DNA of 26,194 nucleotides from NCBI GenBank assembly GCA_964597315.1, contig CAZQXD010000061.1, forward strand, positions 1-26,194. The letters run 5' to 3'. Shown here piece after piece: positions 23,460 to 26,194 of this stretch. The number at the start of each line of letters is the position of its first letter. Position 1 is the first letter of the stretch. The translations under genes and the position numbers were made by a program. The notes under the pieces are model-generated. The model saw only the letters and a list, made by a program, of their open reading frames with translations. It was not told where the DNA came from and searched no databases. The DNA is from CAZQXD01 sp964597315 (GTDB lineage: Bacteria; Pseudomonadota; Gammaproteobacteria; Competibacterales; Competibacteraceae).

Positions 23460-24543
23460 CCGGGTCATAACAAAACGGCATCTGCGCCAGGCCGCTCAGG
23501 GCCGACAGCGAGGTGCGCGGTCGCCCCGTACGCCCGGTCTTGAGCTTCTGATAAAGGGCGACCGCAATGCCGAGGGAGCCGCCAAAGCCGCACATGACGT
23601 CAATGGTGCCCACATGAGCGTGTTCTTCCGGCGTCTCCATGGAACCCCCAAAACGAGTCATGATTCCCGTCGTGGCCTGCACCAGATCGTCGTAGCCCAG
23701 ATAGCCGGTGCGTGGCCCCGGGCGCGGACCGCTGAAACAATCCAGTTTGCAGAAGATGGCGTCGGGGTTAAGTTTCTGAAGCCCCTCGATATCTAGCCCC
23801 ATGGCCCGCACCTGCCGGTCAGGTGCGTTCCAGACGATGACATCCACCGATTTCACCAGTTTCTCGAACAGGACACGCCCTTGGGGGCAGGTAATATCGC
23901 TGAGCAGGGAACGTTTGCCACGCATATGGGACATGCCGAAAATCACCGTATTCCAGCAATCGTACATGGGCTTTGCCGGATCGAGCTTAATGACCTGGGC
24001 GCCGAAACGGGCCAGATAGGCCACCGAATGGGGACCCGCGATCACATTGCATAGATCCAGGATACGCACCCCGTCCAGCCAGCCGTCCCGGGCATTTTTC
24101 TGACGAACCCGGGGCAGCTTGGTCTCGATCGAGGACAGCGCCGCAAGCGCCTCTTCAAACGTCACCCAACGACGTGGCTTCGGGCTGAGCATCTGTTCGC
24201 CGCTTTCCTCCAGCCAAACCATCGGGCCGGGCTGGATCATGGCGCCGTACTCGGGGTCCTCGACCTCGATCATCAGGCCCGTGGTTTCCGCATGGTCGTC
24301 GTTGATCCACTCCTGAAGCCAGCGATGCGGCGCGCCGGGAAACTTGCCACGGCCAAAAATGCGCTCCCACTCCTTGGCGGTGCGGGTCATAAAGACCTCT
24401 TTCATACGCGCGGCGATCCGGTCGGCCCATTCCTTGGGCAGCGGATAGACGCCCAGTGAAACATCGGATGTCCACTCGCTGACCGGCAGGTAGGTATCTT
24501 CTTCCTCGGTCAGCGGTAGTGGGGTGCTCAGATCAATGGCCAT
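23460..24543 (-). CDS. Class III CoA-transferase (CaiB/BaiF), 3'-truncated
   Basis: The 5' 360 codons or so of a family III CoA-transferase, which moves CoA between carboxylic acids. ATG 24543 has AGGA upstream. Residues 20-150 (EWADRIAARMKEVFMTRTAK, FPGAPHRWLQEWINDD, GAMIQPGPMVWLEESG) resemble the C-terminal lobe of a CaiB domain. A second domain begins at WLDGVRILDLCNVIAGPHS, with GTIDVMCGFGG carrying the probable catalytic Asp. This lobe-then-domain order resembles the inner part of two-domain enzymes such as DddD. True coding stops at about QMPFCYD (23464); the open frame continues to 23275 only as the shadow of the transporter gene on the other strand. The C-terminal lobe is missing, so the gene as shown is probably inactive. 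Confidence 0.82.
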
Positions 24544-24578
24544 AGCGCATATCCTGTTCAGTGGTTGAGAATATATTG

Positions 24579-24610
24579 GCCAGGGTGGCGCCTCGACGCG
24601 CCGCCCTGGC
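24579..24610. other. Strong hairpin between the GMC oxidoreductase and CoA-transferase genes
   Basis: GCCAGGGTGGCGC (24579-24591) pairs with GCGCCGCCCTGGC (24598-24610) over 13 positions with one G-T wobble and a six-base loop. There is no T-run on either side, so it is not a clear intrinsic terminator. It may be a processing or stabilising element between two cotranscribed genes. Confidence 0.6.
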
Positions 24611-24665
24611 GACGGTTCGCCTAGTCCGTCTTATCAACGACGAAATGCGCGACCCGTAGGTGAGT

Positions 24666-26194
24666 TCAGGTGGATTCCCGTATCCAGCGTGCCGCTTTTT
24701 CGGCGATCATCAGGGTCGGGGAGTTGGTGTTGCCGCTGGTGATCGTCGGCATGATGCTGGCGTCCACTACACGCAGCCCGTGGATACCCCGGACGCGCAG
24801 ACGGCTGTCGACTACCGCCATGGGATCGTCTTCACGCCCCATCTTGGCGGTGCCCACGGGATGGAAAATCGTGTTGGCGATGTCCCCAGCGAGCTTGGCC
24901 AGTTCCTCATCAGTCTGGAACTGGACGCCGGGCTTCCATTCTTGGGGCTGATACTTGGCCAGGGCTGGCTGGGCGACGATTTGGCGCACTTGGCGCAGGC
25001 TCTCGGCGGCGATCAGCCGGTCCTGATCCGTGCCCAAATAGTTGGGGGCGATGGCCGGAGCATCATCGAAGCGGTTCGACTTGATGCGCACGGCGCCCCG
25101 GCTGCTGGGGTTGAGGTTGCAGACGCTGGCCGTAAAGGCGGGAAAAGGATGCAATGCCTCCCCAAAGGCGTCCAGGCTCAGGGGCTGGACATGGTATTCC
25201 AGGTTGGCATGAGGCTGGGACGGGTTTGAGCGGGTGAAGGCCCCGAGTTGGCTTGGGGACATGCTCATGGGGCCGGAGCGCTTGAACAGGTATTCCAATC
25301 CGATCATGGCCTTGCCGATCAGGCTGTTGGCCAGCATGTTGAGCGTCTTGACGCCCTGCACCTTGAACACCGCCCGAATCTGCAAATGATCTTGCAGATT
25401 TCCACCCACGCCTGGGGCATCCAGCACCACCTCGATACCATGGGCCTTGAGGTGGTCCCCAGGGCCGATCCCGGACAGTTGCAGGATCTGCGGCGAGCCG
25501 ATGGCGCCAGCCGACAGAATAATCTCCCGCGATGCCCGCACCGTGACCCCGTCCCCGCCGCGCTGGACCACCACACCGGTACAGCGTGGCTGACCGTCGG
25601 CGTCGGTATCAAAGACCAGCCGTTCCACCTGTGCCTCGGTCCAGATGGTCAGGTTGTCACGGCCCTTCACCGGGCGCAGAAACGCCTTGGACGCGTTCCA
25701 GCGCCAACCGGATTTCTGGTTCACTTCGAAATAGCCAACGCCGGCATTGTCACCCGAGTTGAAATCCTCGGTGCGCGGAAACCCCGCCTGCCCCGCCGCC
25801 TCGGCGAAAGCCTCGAGGATTTCCCAGCGCAGGCGCTGCTTCTCGATTCGCCACTCGCCGCCGTGGCCGTGCAGTTCCGAGAAACGGACATCGGCGCCGT
25901 TGACCGGGTCGGCGCCGTTATCGAGCCGATAGTGATTCTCATGGGCCTTGAAATCGGCAAGCGCGCGGTCCCAATTCCATTCTGGATCACCGGTCAGTTC
26001 GGCCCACTGATCATAATCCCGTTTTTGCCCGCGCATGTAGATCATGCCGTTGATGGACGAGCAGCCGCCCAGGGTCTTGCCTCGTGGATAGCGCAGGGAC
26101 CTACCGTTCAGCCCGGCATCCGGCTCGGTCTGATACAGCCAGTCGGTGCGGGGGTTGCCGATGCAGTAGAGATAGACCACGGGGATATGAATCC
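24666..26194 (-). CDS. GMC-family oxidoreductase, choline dehydrogenase-like, N-terminus beyond the window
   Basis: An FAD-dependent alcohol dehydrogenase of the glucose-methanol-choline family. The visible 509 or so residues begin at HIPVVYLYCIGNPRTDW, so only about 50 N-terminal residues, including the GxGxxG motif, are outside. Present are GMC signature 1 (RGKTLGGCSSINGMIYMRGQ), signature 2 (SAGAIGSPQILQLSGIGP) and the catalytic region ANTIFHPVGTAKMG with His, then GNTNSPTLMIAEKAA. Members oxidise choline, long-chain or other alcohols. A choline substrate would suit the sarcosine operon in the same window, but BetA-specific residues cannot be judged here. It is upstream of the CoA-transferase gene on the same strand with about 120 bases between. 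GTG 26180 is not the true start, because homologous sequence continues upstream. Confidence 0.92.
   Translation of the reverse strand, partial: IHIPVVYLYCIGNPRTDWLYQTEPDAGLNGRSLRYPRGKTLGGCSSINGMIYMRGQKRDYDQWAELTGDPEWNWDRALADFKAHENHYRLDNGADPVNGADVRFSELHGHGGEWRIEKQRLRWEILEAFAEAAGQAGFPRTEDFNSGDNAGVGYFEVNQKSGWRWNASKAFLRPVKGRDNLTIWTEAQVERLVFDTDADGQPRCTGVVVQRGGDGVTVRASREIILSAGAIGSPQILQLSGIGPGDHLKAHGIEVVLDAPGVGGNLQDHLQIRAVFKVQGVKTLNMLANSLIGKAMIGLEYLFKRSGPMSMSPSQLGAFTRSNPSQPHANLEYHVQPLSLDAFGEALHPFPAFTASVCNLNPSSRGAVRIKSNRFDDAPAIAPNYLGTDQDRLIAAESLRQVRQIVAQPALAKYQPQEWKPGVQFQTDEELAKLAGDIANTIFHPVGTAKMGREDDPMAVVDSRLRVRGIHGLRVVDASIMPTITSGNTNSPTLMIAEKAARWIREST

Noticed and set aside
23460..24543. DMSP lyase/CoA-transferase DddD with a DddB-type dehydrogenase at 20319
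   Set aside because: The dehydrogenase matches the hydroxyacid-oxoacid transhydrogenase subgroup, the CoA-transferase lacks its C-terminal half, and a seam lies between the two genes. A DMSP role is not supported.

Overview
The window looks like part of a GC-rich gammaproteobacterial chromosome, probably a halophilic or Chromatiales-type lineage. This is inferred from the gene families present: heterotetrameric sarcosine oxidase with a single-chain serine dehydratase, an NsrR/NorEF pair, SelO, and a hydroxyacid-oxoacid transhydrogenase. A REP-like 'GTAGGATG...' palindromic repeat also fits. No rRNA, tRNA or taxonomic marker is present, so the assignment is soft. The sequence is a scaffold with two runs of N, a 100-N gap inside a tandem repeat and a 10-N gap between two genes. 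Two further seams without N show a truncated gene butting against an intact one.

Region 1 (1-6935, all minus strand) is a signalling-type cluster. In transcription order it holds SelO (protein AMPylase), a ParA/MinD-like ATPase and two paralogous membrane-anchored Ser/Thr protein kinases. The first kinase carries a tandem 13-residue charged repeat and a C-terminal region resembling the POTRA domains of TpsB/ShlB outer-membrane transporters. The second runs off the left end through a low-complexity, probably frameshifted stretch.

Region 2 (6988-13722, minus strand) is a catabolic operon, sdaA-soxB-soxD-soxA-soxG. Sarcosine oxidase demethylates sarcosine to glycine and feeds C1 units to tetrahydrofolate; serine dehydratase turns the serine made from these into pyruvate. 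Three copies of a palindromic repeat interrupt the operon between soxB and soxD.

Region 3 (13891-15638, minus strand) is an AAA/ABC-type ATPase followed by a TOPRIM protein, an OLD/RloAB/AbiL-like pair and a candidate defence cassette. The 10-N gap hides the ATPase stop and the TOPRIM start.

Region 4 (about 16090-23459) begins right after a 5'-truncated putP remnant. It carries an Lrp-type regulator, nsrR divergent from norEF with good NsrR-like operators between them, an orphan TAXI solute-binding protein, an operon of alpha/beta hydrolase, hydroxyacid-oxoacid transhydrogenase and EamA transporter, and a second, divergent EamA transporter. It ends where a CoA-transferase gene is cut off.

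Region 5 (23460-26194, minus strand) holds a GMC (choline dehydrogenase-like) oxidoreductase running off the right end, followed by the 3'-truncated class III CoA-transferase. The best candidates for something new are the kinase-repeat-POTRA protein with its paralogue, and the ATPase-TOPRIM pair. The two truncation seams need checking as rearrangement or misassembly.
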